A stretch of DNA of 43,640 nt from RBG-16-66-20 sp049651845 (GTDB lineage Bacteria; Pseudomonadota; Gammaproteobacteria; Burkholderiales; SG8-39). The position numbers were made by a program, and so were the translations under genes. Below, one piece after another: positions 1 through 6,993 of this stretch; position 1 is the stretch's first letter, and each line of letters begins with the position of its first letter. The notes beneath the pieces were generated by a model that was not told the origin of the DNA, made no database searches, and saw nothing but the letters and a program-made list of their open reading frames with translations. The DNA lies in assembly GCA_049651845.1 (NCBI GenBank), contig JBASCW010000177.1, positions 1-43,640 on the forward strand, written 5' to 3'.

Positions 1-288
1 GGCCTGGTCAAGGTGCGCCTGTTCCGGCCCCTGCCCGCCGCCGAGCTGCGCGCGGCGCTCGCGGGCGCGCGCGACGTGCTGGTGCTCGACCGCAATTACT
101 CGCCCGGTGCGGGCGGCGTGCTGCACCAGGAGCTGAAGAGCCTGCTCTACGGCATGCCGGACGCCCCGCGCGTGCACGGCTACCTCGCGGGCGTGGGCGG
201 CGTGAACGTGCCGCCGGCGAAGATCGCCGAGCTCGTGCGCCGCGCGGCGACCGAGCGCGAACCCAGTGCGGAGGCGGTATGGGCGTGA
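1..288 (+). CDS. porA: 2-oxoacid (pyruvate):ferredoxin oxidoreductase alpha subunit, C-terminal fragment
   Basis: Only the last 95 codons are present; the gene enters from the left edge already in frame. The fragment contains LVLDRNYSPGAGG, followed by a short run ending in ELVRRAA. This is typical of the C-terminal domain of the alpha chain of pyruvate:ferredoxin oxidoreductases, which couple oxidative decarboxylation of pyruvate or a related 2-oxoacid to ferredoxin reduction in the cytoplasm. Its stop overlaps the start of porB by 10 nt, so the two are translationally coupled. The substrate cannot be told from this fragment. Pyruvate is the best guess because the partner resembles PorB. Confidence 0.8.
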   Translation, partial: GLVKVRLFRPLPAAELRAALAGARDVLVLDRNYSPGAGGVLHQELKSLLYGMPDAPRVHGYLAGVGGVNVPPAKIAELVRRAATEREPSAEAVWA

Positions 289-1163
289 TGGACGACCTGC
301 TTTGCCCGGGCCACGTGGCCTGCCCGGGCTGCATCGAGGCGCTGTCGCTGCGGCGCGTGCTCGCTTCGCTCGGGCCCGACACCGTGGCGGTGATCCCGCC
401 CTCGTGCCTGGCGATCATCGCCGGGGCGCAGCCGCTCTCGGGCCTCAGGATCCCGGTCTACCAGCCCGCGCTGGAAGCCTCCGCGGCCTCGGCCTCCGGG
501 TTGCGGCGCGCGCTCGACGCGCTCGGCAAGAAGGACACGCAGGTGGTCGTGTTCGCGGGCGACGGCGGCACCTACGACATCGGCTTCCAGTCGCTGTCGT
601 CGGCGGCCGAGCGCAACGAGAGCATCCTCTACTTCTGCTTCGACAACGAGGGCTATATGAACACCGGCGCGCAGAAGTCGAGCTCGACGCCGCACTACGC
701 GCGCACCGGCTCCACGCCCGCGGGCAAGCCCACGAAGAAGAAGAACCTCACCGAGATCATGGCGGCGCACGAGATTCCCTACGTCGCCACCGCCTGCGCC
801 GGGTTCCCGGCCGACCTGATGCGCAAGGTGGAGAAGGCGAAGGCGATGCGCGGCATGCGGCTCGTCACGCTGCTCGTGCCGTGCCTCGACGGCTGGGGCG
901 TGCCCGAGGACCAGGGCATCGCGCTCGCGCGCCTCGCGGTGGAGACGGGCGCCTTTCCGCTCTACGAGGTCGAGGACGGCCGCCGCTACACGCTCAACGA
1001 GCCGCGCAAGTCGCGCCCCGTGCGCGAGTACCTCGAGAAACAGGGCCGCTACAGCGCGATCGACGAGGCCACGGTGCAGGCGCTGCAGGGCGAAGTGGAC
1101 GACGCGTGGGCGCGCCTTCTCGAGCGCGCGGGCATGTCGATCCCGGTCAGCGCTTCTTCCTGA
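279..1163 (+). CDS. porB: Pyruvate:ferredoxin oxidoreductase beta subunit (TPP-binding)
   Basis: A 294-residue protein of normal PorB length. It carries Cys9, Cys15 and Cys18 near the N-terminus, and PorB proteins bind a [4Fe-4S] cluster with N-terminal cysteines. It also has the thiamine-diphosphate/Mg motif GDGGTYDIG from residue 94. The sequence YMNTGAQKSSSTP that follows is characteristic of PorB. With PorA it forms the catalytic part of the enzyme producing acetyl-CoA, CO2 and reduced ferredoxin. The ATG at 279 lies inside the end of porA. The gene is followed after 7 nt by the first 83-bp inverted repeat, which may also end its transcript. Gamma and delta functions are not visible and may be fused to PorA or encoded to the left. 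Confidence 0.9.
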   Translation: MGVMDDLLCPGHVACPGCIEALSLRRVLASLGPDTVAVIPPSCLAIIAGAQPLSGLRIPVYQPALEASAASASGLRRALDALGKKDTQVVVFAGDGGTYDIGFQSLSSAAERNESILYFCFDNEGYMNTGAQKSSSTPHYARTGSTPAGKPTKKKNLTEIMAAHEIPYVATACAGFPADLMRKVEKAKAMRGMRLVTLLVPCLDGWGVPEDQGIALARLAVETGAFPLYEVEDGRRYTLNEPRKSRPVREYLEKQGRYSAIDEATVQALQGEVDDAWARLLERAGMSIPVSASS

Positions 1164-1170
1164 AAAATGT

Positions 1171-1253
1171 AAAAATGGGGTCGGAGTAACATTTCCAGAT
1201 CCAACTCCGCGCCGCGACGGTAATCGCGGAAATGTTACTCCGACCCCATTTTT
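1171..1253. repeat. 83-bp inverted-repeat element, copy 1 (REP-like)
   Basis: Two 26-nt arms (1171-1196 and 1228-1253) are perfectly complementary. The left arm begins AAAAAT and continues GGGGTCGGAGTAACATTTCC. The 31-nt centre holds a smaller hairpin CGCGA-cggtaa-TCGCG placed next to the right arm. The element sits between the converging 3' ends of porB and tspO, 7 nt and 1 nt from their stop codons. The A5...T5 ends flanking a long GC-rich stem would make it a good bidirectional terminator. Four relatives occur in the window. Confidence 0.9.
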
Positions 1254-1254
1254 C

Positions 1255-1740
1255 TTAGTTCAGCCTCCAGAGCGCGGCGTTGAGCACGGTGGCAAAGGCC
1301 ACCCACGCGAGGTACGGCACGTAGAGCGCGCCCGCCAAGCGGTCGATGCGCCAGGAGAGAAATGCGGTGAGGAGGATCGCCGCGAGCAGCACGAGGATTT
1401 CGGCGAGCGCGGCGCCGATCTGCTGCAGGCCGAAGAAGACGAGCGACCAGCACAGGTTCAGCGCGAGCTGCAGCGCCCAGGCGCCGAGCGCGAGGCGCGC
1501 GCCCGCGGCGCCGCTGCGCCAGACGCGCCAGGCGGCGAGCGCCATCAAGAGGTAGAGCGTGGTCCAGACCGGGCCGAAGACCCAGTTGGGCGGGTTGAAG
1601 GCGGGCTTGGCGAGCGTCGGGTACCAGGTGTCCACGCTCGTGGCGGTGGCGAGGCCGCCCGCGGCGCCCACGGCGAGGCAGAGCAGGACGAAGCCGGCGA
1701 GCGCGGCGAGATCGCGCACGGTGCTGCGTTGGGCGGGCAT
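1255..1740 (-). CDS. tspO: TspO/MBR family tryptophan-rich sensory protein
   Basis: A 161-residue integral membrane protein with five predicted helices. It has the family pattern of aromatic motifs: WYPTLAKPAFNPPNWVFGPVW in the first half, AWALQLALNLCWSLVFF centrally, and a Trp-containing last helix. Length matches bacterial TspO (about 160 aa). Family members bind porphyrins or other tetrapyrroles and influence stress or photosynthesis gene responses; the role here is unknown. The ATG at 1740 was chosen because the reading frame upstream is only the antisense of the thioredoxin gene. It is transcribed divergently from the thioredoxin-TPR gene, with 58 bp between them. Its stop lies 1 nt from repeat copy 1. 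Confidence 0.9.
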   Translation of the reverse strand: MPAQRSTVRDLAALAGFVLLCLAVGAAGGLATATSVDTWYPTLAKPAFNPPNWVFGPVWTTLYLLMALAAWRVWRSGAAGARLALGAWALQLALNLCWSLVFFGLQQIGAALAEILVLLAAILLTAFLSWRIDRLAGALYVPYLAWVAFATVLNAALWRLN

Positions 1741-1756
1741 GCGACCATTGTAGGCG

Positions 1757-1773
1757 CCGGCCCTTTTGGCCGG
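1757..1773. promoter_or_regulatory. Short inverted repeat in the tspO / thioredoxin divergent gap
   Basis: CCGGCC-cttTT-GGCCGG, a 6-bp perfect inverted repeat with a 5-nt centre, is the only clear symmetry in the 58-bp divergent promoter region. It could be an operator or just GC-rich chance. A weak -10-like TACGAT lies at 1778-1783 on the plus strand. Confidence 0.25.
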
Positions 1774-1798
1774 GCAGTACGATCCCCATATAGGTTGA

Positions 1799-2539
1799 AT
1801 GGACGCCACCACCGCCACGTTCGAAGCCGAGGTTCTCGAGGCCTCGAAGACCCTGCCCGTCGTCGTCGATTTCTGGGCGCCCTGGTGCGGGCCGTGCCGC
1901 GCGCTCACGCCGGTGCTGGAGAAGATGGCCGCGCAGTTCGCGGGCCGAGTGAAGCTCGTCAAGGTGAACTCGGACGAGAACCAGGAGCTCTCGGCGGCGT
2001 TCAACATCCGCTCGATCCCGAACGTGATCGCGTTCAAGGGCGGGCAGGCGGTGAACCAGTTCATGGGCGCGCTGCCCGAGGGCCAGGTGCGCGCGTTCTT
2101 CGAGAAGCTGCTGCCCTCGCCCTCCGAGCTCGCGCTCGCGCGCGCCGAGGCGCTGTTCAAGGCGGGCCAGCTGGATGAGGCCGAGCGCGAGCTCGCGGCG
2201 GTGAAGCCGGACCCGGACTGGGACGCGAGGGCCGGGGCGCTGCGCCAGGGCATCGCCTACGCGCGCGCGGGCAAGTCGGGCGCGGGCGAAGCGGAATTGA
2301 AGGCGCGCATCGCGGCCGACGCGAAGGACTACGAGGCGCGCGCCGCGCTCGCGGCGCTCTACGCGGGCGCGCAGCGCTGGCGCGAGGCGATGGACGAGCT
2401 GCTCGAGATCGTCGCGCGCGCAAAGGATTGGAAGGACGGCGAGGCGAGGAAGCAGATGCTTGCCATCTTCAACCTCGCGGCGAGCGACGCCGCGCTGGTC
2501 TCGGAGTACCGCAAGAAGCTCTCGCGGGCGCTCTACTGA
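1799..2539 (+). CDS. Thioredoxin-domain protein with C-terminal TPR region (CnoX/YbbN-like)
   Basis: A 246-residue protein. Residues about 5-108 are a thioredoxin fold with an intact active site FWAPWCGPCR and the cis-proline loop RSIPNVI. The rest is alpha-helical with tetratricopeptide-like repeats (LARAEALFKAGQLDEAERELA; ARAALAALYAGAQRWREAMDELLEIV). This is the YbbN/CnoX architecture, a chaperone-holdase that can protect substrates during oxidative stress. E. coli CnoX has lost the first catalytic cysteine, whereas this protein keeps both, so it may also reduce disulfides. No strong ribosome-binding site precedes the ATG. Its stop overlaps the start of the next gene (TGATG), so the exonuclease gene is co-translated. 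Confidence 0.88.
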   Translation: MDATTATFEAEVLEASKTLPVVVDFWAPWCGPCRALTPVLEKMAAQFAGRVKLVKVNSDENQELSAAFNIRSIPNVIAFKGGQAVNQFMGALPEGQVRAFFEKLLPSPSELALARAEALFKAGQLDEAERELAAVKPDPDWDARAGALRQGIAYARAGKSGAGEAELKARIAADAKDYEARAALAALYAGAQRWREAMDELLEIVARAKDWKDGEARKQMLAIFNLAASDAALVSEYRKKLSRALY

Positions 2540-3150
2540 TGCGCTCCCCCGCCTCCGCCCTGCCGCCGGAATTCCTGCGCCAGGTCACGCGCGACGAGGT
2601 GAACGCGCTGCCCGTGGGGCGCTACGAGGGCGACGTGGTGATGGTGGAGTCGCATGACGACTTCGACCTGGCCTGGGAGGACCTCGCCTCGGAAGCCTCG
2701 GTCGGCTGGGACACCGAGACGCGGCCGGCGTTCCGCGTGGGCGAGTCGTATCCGCCCAGCCTGGTGCAGGCGGCCACCGCGCGCGCCGTCTACATCTTCC
2801 CGCTCGCACGTATGGATTTCTCGCAGGTGGTGGGCGGCCTCTTCGCAGAACCCTCGATCGTCAAGGCCGGGATCTCGGTCGCCGACGACCTGAAGAAGCT
2901 GAAGGAGGTGTTCCATTTCGAGGAAACCTCGGTGCTCGACCTGGGGCACGTCGCCAAGCGCCACGGCATGAAGCAGACGGGCCTGCGCAATCTCGCCGGG
3001 GTGTTCCTCGGCGTGCGCATCACCAAGGGCGCGAAGACCACCAACTGGGCGGCGCCGCGGCTCACGGCGCAGCAGATCAGCTACGCGGCGACCGATGCGT
3101 GGGCGTGCCGGGAGCTGTACCTGAAATTCCGCGAGCTCGGGCTGCTGTAG
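2539..3150 (+). CDS. 3'-5' exonuclease, DEDDy family (RNase D-like domain)
   Basis: A 203-residue single-domain exonuclease. Motif I is GWDTETRPAF (DTE), motif II is in GISVADDLKKL, and motif III is SYAATDAWACRELY with the Tyr-x3-Asp of the DEDDy class. Two divalent metals held by these residues would catalyse hydrolysis from a 3' end. The length is that of the exonuclease domain alone, without the HRDC domains of RNase D, so the natural substrate (RNA or DNA) is open. The ATG at 2539 overlaps the thioredoxin stop by one base. The stop codon is immediately followed by the stop of the convergent DUF3293 gene, with zero bases between them. Confidence 0.85.
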   Translation: MRSPASALPPEFLRQVTRDEVNALPVGRYEGDVVMVESHDDFDLAWEDLASEASVGWDTETRPAFRVGESYPPSLVQAATARAVYIFPLARMDFSQVVGGLFAEPSIVKAGISVADDLKKLKEVFHFEETSVLDLGHVAKRHGMKQTGLRNLAGVFLGVRITKGAKTTNWAAPRLTAQQISYAATDAWACRELYLKFRELGLL

Positions 3151-3567
3151 CTAGACCAGCACCACCAGCTCAGGCGCCTGGCCTTTGTCGATCCAGACGA
3201 TGGCGTTCTGCTCCAGCTTGCGGCCGAGCGCCTCGGCTTCGGCGCGCGGGATGCCCATGATGAGCACGCTCGGCTCGGCGGTCCACTTGCCCTCGGGATC
3301 GCGGCCCTCGCCCTGGTAAATGCGGTAGGCCATGCCGGCGGTCTGCGCGCGCAGCAGGAAGTCCGCCAGGCGCCGCTCGTTCTCGGGGCTCGCCGCGCCG
3401 CGCGCGGTGGCCGAGCTCACGAACGCGGCGCTGCGCACGTGGTTCATCGCCATCATCGCATCCAGCACGTCGCTCGGCTGGCCGATGCGGAATTCCACGC
3501 CGGGGCTGGCGAAGATCGCGTAGACCGCGTTCTCGTAGGCGCGCTGGAGGGCGGGACCGAGGGGCAT
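3151..3567 (-). CDS. DUF3293 domain-containing protein
   Basis: A 138-residue cytoplasmic protein. I recognise the DUF3293 pattern: RAYENAVYAIF at the start, FRIGQPSD, SAAFVSSAT, ENERRLADFLLRA, then YQGEGRDPEGKW and the C-terminal GRKLEQNAIVWIDKG. No function is established for this family. The ATG at 3567 is the right start: further upstream the frame only translates the 83-bp repeat. The start codon sits 3 nt from repeat copy 2, so the usual Shine-Dalgarno position is occupied by the T-run of the repeat and no ribosome-binding site is visible. Confidence 0.8.
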   Translation of the reverse strand: MPLGPALQRAYENAVYAIFASPGVEFRIGQPSDVLDAMMAMNHVRSAAFVSSATARGAASPENERRLADFLLRAQTAGMAYRIYQGEGRDPEGKWTAEPSVLIMGIPRAEAEALGRKLEQNAIVWIDKGQAPELVVLV

Positions 3568-3570
3568 GGG

Positions 3571-3653
3571 AAAAAGGGGGTCGGAGTAACATTTCCGCGA
3601 TCGTCGTCGTATCGCGAAATTGGGTGCGGAAATCTTACTCCGACCCCATTTTT
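3571..3653. repeat. 83-bp inverted-repeat element, copy 2 (REP-like)
   Basis: Arms 3571-3596 and 3628-3653, with two mismatched positions (6 and 20 of the arm). The centre contains CGCGAT-cgtcgtcgt-ATCGCG next to the left arm. Apart from one base it is identical to copy 3, including the whole centre. It fills the gap between the DUF3293 start codon (3 nt away) and the PIN stop codon (3 nt away). Confidence 0.9.
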
Positions 3654-3656
3654 CTA

Positions 3657-4094
3657 TCAGAAGTCGTCCGGATGGAGTATGCGAAAAGGCACAGTCCGGC
3701 CGACCTGGGCCTTCCTGCGGCGCGTGAGGTCGAGCAGCGCCTTGTCCTTGGTGACCACGACGTCGGCGCCGGCGGCGAGCGCGAGCTCGAGGAACTTCTG
3801 GTCCTCGGGGTCGCGGCATTGCGGCAGGCGCGCGCGCTCGGGCTCGGTCGCGCGCACGCCCACGCGCGTGCTGAGGCGGCGGCACGCGGCCAACGCGGCC
3901 TTTTGCTCCGCGTCAGTCAATTGCCGCTTGCCAAACTGGCGCGCGAGCACGCCCGCCAGCTCGGCCTCGCAAATCTCGTCGATCAGGATCTCTACGTGGC
4001 CCGCTTCCTGCAGCTGGCGGAAGTGCGCGATGCCGGTGTCCTCGAAGAGCAGCCAGTCCAGCCAGATGTTGGTGTCGAGCACGATGCGCTGCAT
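3657..4094 (-). CDS. PIN-domain protein, putative toxin component (COG1569-like), without a visible antitoxin
   Basis: A 145-residue PIN-fold nuclease. Acidic residues expected to bind Mg2+ are at Asp7 (VLDTNIWLDWL), Glu43/Glu45, Asp95/Asp98 (CRDPEDQKFLELA) and Asp117 (VVTKDKALL). The overall pattern matches the family called 'putative toxin-antitoxin system toxin component, PIN family', whose VapC relatives cleave RNA. No antitoxin-like ORF lies on either side. Instead the gene is enclosed by repeat copies 2 and 3: its stop is 3 nt from one and its start 4 nt from the other. The sequence before the ATG is the repeat's T-run followed by CGCC, with no Shine-Dalgarno. It may therefore travel with the repeats as a 528-bp unit, as described in the findings. 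Confidence 0.82.
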   Translation of the reverse strand: MQRIVLDTNIWLDWLLFEDTGIAHFRQLQEAGHVEILIDEICEAELAGVLARQFGKRQLTDAEQKAALAACRRLSTRVGVRATEPERARLPQCRDPEDQKFLELALAAGADVVVTKDKALLDLTRRRKAQVGRTVPFRILHPDDF

Positions 4095-4098
4095 GGCG

Positions 4099-4181
4099 AA
4101 AAATGGGGTCGGAGTAACATTTCCGCGATCGTCGTCGTATCGCGAAATTGGGTGCGGAAATCTTACTCCGACCCCATTTTT
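4099..4181. repeat. 83-bp inverted-repeat element, copy 3 (REP-like)
   Basis: Arms 4099-4124 and 4156-4181, with a single mismatch at arm position 20. It has the same centre as copy 2 and the same orientation, so copies 2 and 3 are direct repeats 528 bp apart. It lies immediately upstream of the PIN start codon. Confidence 0.9.
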
Positions 4182-4183
4182 CC

Positions 4184-4343
4184 AAAAGAAAGGCCCCGCA
4201 TGGGAGCGGGGCCTTGGGCTGGAATTTCACCAGCGGCGCCTGTTGGGCGCTTTGTGACCACGGCCGCTAGCCGCGGAGTACCTGTTTCGGGCCGGTATCC
4301 CGACTGTAGCCGGGAGTCCCACTTTCGCTGCCGCGTTCGCAGC
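4184..4343 (-). ncRNA. Candidate structured RNA ending in an intrinsic terminator (unassigned family)
   Basis: Read on the minus strand, this stretch holds successive non-overlapping hairpins. They are GCTGC/GCAGC (4327-4343), CCCG/CGGG (4299-4314), CCGC/GCGG (4264-4276), GCGCC/GGCGC (4236-4250) and GCTGG/CCAGC (4218-4234), followed by a strong terminator stem (4190-4215) and TTCTTTT. No convincing protein-coding frame covers it. I compared it by eye with 6S RNA, SRP RNA, RNase P, tmRNA and the common riboswitches and saw no match. In GC-rich DNA short stems arise by chance, so only the terminator is secure. The start of such a transcript and its promoter are unknown. The alternative reading is the 5' leader of the plus-strand gene at 4440. 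Confidence 0.3.
4190..4215 (-). terminator. Rho-independent terminator, minus strand
   Basis: A perfect 10-bp stem AAGGCCCCGC / GCGGGGCCTT with a 6-nt loop, followed on the minus strand by TTCTTTT (4181-4190). The plus-strand side has no T-run, so the direction is clear. No recognised minus-strand gene ends here, which is why a non-coding transcript is proposed. Confidence 0.7.
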
Positions 4344-4439
4344 ACCCTTGCAGATACGAGCCCAACATATTCGCAACGCGCGGCGGACGGTTTGATCCAG
4401 ATCAGACTTCGTGCAACCATGTTGAGAGGAGGTCGCAGC

Positions 4440-5105
4440 ATGGTCCGTGCCCAGCTTTTCCTCGCCGCACTCGCGCTCGCGGCCGCCCTGCCGCCCGCCG
4501 CCGCCCAAGATCCGGAGGCCGCGTACGCGAGTTTCCACCGCGCGCTCGTCGGCGGGAATCTGGAAGGCGTGCTGCAGAATTCGCCCGACGCGCATCGCTC
4601 CCAGATGGCCGGCCTGTCGCCGGAGCAGAAGGCCGGTTGGCTGCAGTCGATGGCGGCGCGCGTGCCGCCCAGCTACACGCTGCGGGCGAAGAACGTCAAT
4701 CCGGACGGCCAGGGCGCGCAGCTGTACGTCAGCGGCCCCGGCAAGTCGCTCGTCGGCGGCAAGCCCGAGACGCTCTACGGCATCGCGCAGATGGTCCAGC
4801 AGCGCGGCGAGTGGAAGGTCGCGAGCATCGAATGGAACAACCAGGACATGGGCATCCCGGAGCAGGCCAGGCCGAAAGCGGCCGGACCCTACGCTCCCGG
4901 CGCGCCGGCCAAGCCGGACGCACAGCCCGCGCCGCAGGCTGCGCCCGCCGCAGCGCCAACCTCGACCGCGGCGCAGAAAGCCGCGCGCTCCACGCCGGTG
5001 GTCGGCTCGATGGACAGCGCGCCCGAGCGCAAGCTCGGCACGCAAAAGCCGCCGTGCGTCTACAAGCCGGTGATGACCGCGGAAGACCTGGAAAATTGCA
5101 GGTAG
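4440..5105 (+). CDS. Secreted hypothetical protein with Pro/Ala-rich linker
   Basis: A 221-residue protein starting at the ATG at 4440, preceded by a good ribosome-binding site (GAGAGGAGG, 4424-4432). Residues 1-22 are a cleavable signal peptide ending ALPPAAAQ. The next ~110 residues (AAYASFHRALVGGNLEGVLQ; GEWKVASIEWNN) look like a small alpha+beta NTF2/DUF4878-type domain, though I cannot name a family. A Pro/Ala-rich stretch (about 145-185) leads to a conserved-looking tail with two cysteines (PPCVYKPVMTAEDLENC), probably forming a disulfide in the periplasm. It converges on infA, with stops 4 nt apart. Function unknown. Confidence 0.75.
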   Translation: MVRAQLFLAALALAAALPPAAAQDPEAAYASFHRALVGGNLEGVLQNSPDAHRSQMAGLSPEQKAGWLQSMAARVPPSYTLRAKNVNPDGQGAQLYVSGPGKSLVGGKPETLYGIAQMVQQRGEWKVASIEWNNQDMGIPEQARPKAAGPYAPGAPAKPDAQPAPQAAPAAAPTSTAAQKAARSTPVVGSMDSAPERKLGTQKPPCVYKPVMTAEDLENCR

Positions 5106-5109
5106 GGGA

Positions 5110-5379
5110 CTAGCGCTTCTTGTACTGCGGGCGCCGCTGCGGGGCGGCGACGGGACGCTCGTCCTTGTGGCGGAAGCTGATGCGCCCGCGCGTGAGGTCG
5201 TAGGGCGAGATCTCCAGGCTCACGCGGTCGCCCGCGAGGATGCGGATGCGGTGGCGCACCACCTTGCCGCCCGCGTAGGCGAGCACCGTGGCGCCGTTGG
5301 TGAGCTCGACGCGGAACTGCGTGTTGGGCAGGACTTCCTGCACCACGCCTTCCATCTCGAGCATTTCTTCCTTCGCCAT
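5110..5379 (-). CDS. infA: Translation initiation factor IF-1 with extended basic C-terminus
   Basis: An S1/OB-fold protein of 89 residues. It contains the IF-1 signatures MEGVVQEVLPNTQFRVEL, GKVVRHRIRILAGDRVSLEISPYDLTRGRI and FRHK. IF-1 binds the 30S A site and helps select the initiator tRNA. Standard IF-1 is about 72 residues; this one adds a tail rich in Arg, Pro and Gln. The location among unrelated genes, not in a ribosomal-protein operon, suggests the second IF-1 paralogue common in betaproteobacteria. The ATG at 5379 has an AGGA seven bases upstream. DUF2889 lies 39 bp upstream on the same strand. Confidence 0.95.
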   Translation of the reverse strand: MAKEEMLEMEGVVQEVLPNTQFRVELTNGATVLAYAGGKVVRHRIRILAGDRVSLEISPYDLTRGRISFRHKDERPVAAPQRRPQYKKR

Positions 5380-5418
5380 GCAATTTCCTGTCCGTTGCGA
5401 AGGTGGGATTGTCTCACC

Positions 5419-5985
5419 TCAGCGCGTTCCCCGGTAGTGCAGCGGGAACAGGCGCTTCACCACCGGCCCGTCGGAAGCCCAGGCGTGGCAGCCGTCGATG
5501 AAGTACGGCTTCTTCGCCGAGGTGTCGGGCTGCGCCTCGGTGGCGACCTTGCCGCCCTTGGGCCAGCTGCCCATGGTCTGGAAGGCGACCGTGGCCACGG
5601 GCATGAGCAGCTCGGTGACGTGCGTGCAACCTTTCGTTCGCCCGGCCGCCTCGGCGACGGCCTTCCTCCAGCCCGCGCCGATTCTCGCGCCGACCAGGCC
5701 CTGGTAGCTCGGCGCCACGTTCGGGCAGACGTCGTAGGGCGCGTGGTTCGTGGTCACGGCGATCGCTTTCACCGTCATCGCCGCATCCAGCGTCAGGCGC
5801 ACCTGCATGTCGTGCACGTGCGCGCCCGCCGGCCGGTGGCCGCGGTAGGGCTCGTCCACATCGTAGGACTTCCGGTCGATGATCTGCGCCTCGATGTCGT
5901 AGAGGCCGTCGTCGCGCTCGTAGCCCTCGCAGGTGATGGTGCGGGTGTGCAGGTGCTTTCGCGGGGCGGGTTTGGGCAGCGGCAT
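5419..5985 (-). CDS. DUF2889 domain-containing protein
   Basis: A 188-residue protein matching DUF2889 along its whole length: opening PAPRKHLHTRTITCEGYERDDGLYDIEA, then HVHDMQVRLTLD, PYDVCPNV, GCTHVTELLMPVATVAFQT and a final PYFIDGCHAW. No enzymatic function is established for the family. Conserved His, Cys and Asp positions suggest a metal or substrate site, but this is inference. The ATG at 5985 is the family's usual start (MPL.PAPR). The gene is divergent from the Bug binding protein (36 bp gap) and may share a transcript with infA. Confidence 0.85.
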   Translation of the reverse strand: MPLPKPAPRKHLHTRTITCEGYERDDGLYDIEAQIIDRKSYDVDEPYRGHRPAGAHVHDMQVRLTLDAAMTVKAIAVTTNHAPYDVCPNVAPSYQGLVGARIGAGWRKAVAEAAGRTKGCTHVTELLMPVATVAFQTMGSWPKGGKVATEAQPDTSAKKPYFIDGCHAWASDGPVVKRLFPLHYRGTR

Positions 5986-6021
5986 GGTGCGGGTATGATT
6001 CACCGAAAGGAGGACGAGATT

Positions 6022-6972
6022 ATGAGGCACTTCTGGTGGTCGCTTTTGCTGGGAATTCTCTTTTCGGTCAATTCAAACGCACAAACATTTCCCGCCCGCC
6101 CGGTCACGTTCCTCGTGCCCTGGCCGCCCGGCGGCAGCACCGACCTCGCGATGCGCTCGCTCTCGGTGCTCGCCGAGAAGCACCTCGGCCAGCGCATCGT
6201 CATCGAGAACAAGCCCGGGGTGTCGGGCACCATGGGCGCGCAGGCGCTCGCGCAGAACGCCAAGCCCGACGGCTACACCGTCGCGCAGATGCCGATCACG
6301 GTGTTCCGCCTGCCGCACATGACCAAGATGGCCTTCGATCCGATGAGCGACTTCACCTGGATCGTCCATCTCACGGGCTACACCTTCGGCGTGGTGGTGC
6401 GCGCCGACTCGCCGCACAAGACCTGGCAGGACCTCGTCGCCTGGGCCAAGGCCAACCCCGGCAAGCTCACCTACGCCACGCCGGGCAACGGCACCAGCCT
6501 GCACATCACGATGGAGACCATCGCGCAGCGCGACGGCCTGCAGTGGGTGCAGGTGCCCTTCAAGGGCTACGCCGAGGGCGCGTTCGCGCTCGCCGGCGGC
6601 CACGTGATGGCGCACGCCGATTCCACGGGTTGGGGCGAGCAGGTGATCGCCGGCAAGCTGCGGCTGCTGGTCACCTGGGGCGCCGAGCGCACCAAGCGCT
6701 GGCCGACCGTGCCCACGCTCAAGGAATTGGGCTACCCGATCGTGTCGAACTCGCCCTTCGGCATCGCGGGCCCGAAAGGCATGGACCCGGCGGTGGTCAA
6801 GGCGCTGCACGACGCCTTCAAGAAGGCGATGGAGGAGCCCGAATTCAAGCAGACGCTGGAGAAGTTCGACCAGGAGGCCTACTACCTGAACAGCGCCGAC
6901 TACGCGGCGCTGGCGAAGAAAACCTTCGAGGAAGAGCGCGAGATCGTCAAGCGCCTCGGCCTGAAGATGTAG
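6022..6972 (+). CDS. Bug-family tripartite tricarboxylate transporter substrate-binding protein (TctC-like)
   Basis: A 316-residue periplasmic binding protein. The ATG at 6022 follows a strong AAAGGAGG (6006-6013). A signal peptide ends SVNSNAQ, and the mature chain opens with FPARPVTFLVPWPPGGSTD, the Bug signature. VIENKPGVSG...GAQALAQNAKPDGYT and the later NPGKLTYATPG and VPTLKELGYP are also typical. Bug proteins capture small carboxylates for TctAB permeases and are greatly expanded in Burkholderiales. No tctAB genes are present here, so this is one of the many orphan copies and the ligand cannot be predicted. It converges on DUF2207 with 21 bp between stops. Confidence 0.92.
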   Translation: MRHFWWSLLLGILFSVNSNAQTFPARPVTFLVPWPPGGSTDLAMRSLSVLAEKHLGQRIVIENKPGVSGTMGAQALAQNAKPDGYTVAQMPITVFRLPHMTKMAFDPMSDFTWIVHLTGYTFGVVVRADSPHKTWQDLVAWAKANPGKLTYATPGNGTSLHITMETIAQRDGLQWVQVPFKGYAEGAFALAGGHVMAHADSTGWGEQVIAGKLRLLVTWGAERTKRWPTVPTLKELGYPIVSNSPFGIAGPKGMDPAVVKALHDAFKKAMEEPEFKQTLEKFDQEAYYLNSADYAALAKKTFEEEREIVKRLGLKM

Positions 6973-6993
6973 CCGGCGGCGAAGGCGCGGGCC

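Noticed and set aside
1164..1170. Alternative start for a small ORF between porB and the repeat
   Set aside because: Only 7 nt are present and the frame enters the repeat directly; no coding signal.
3151..3885. N-terminally extended versions of the DUF3293 protein and the 78-aa ORF containing KMGSE, LLRPPF or GVGVTFP-like segments
   Set aside because: The extra residues are translations of the 83-bp repeats or of neighbouring antisense sequence; internal ATGs give the family-typical starts.
3657..4094. A missing antitoxin hidden within or beside the PIN gene
   Set aside because: The PIN gene has 3-4 nt to the repeats on both sides, and no small ORF with antitoxin character occurs in the repeats or the 4184-4439 gap.
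4216..4400. A broken H-NS-like C-terminus on the minus strand (YRPETG in one frame, SGRGHKAP in another)
   Set aside because: The resemblance is short and needs a frame change, and the upstream part shows no H-NS-like helix. Kept only as a possible remnant; the structured-RNA reading seems as likely.
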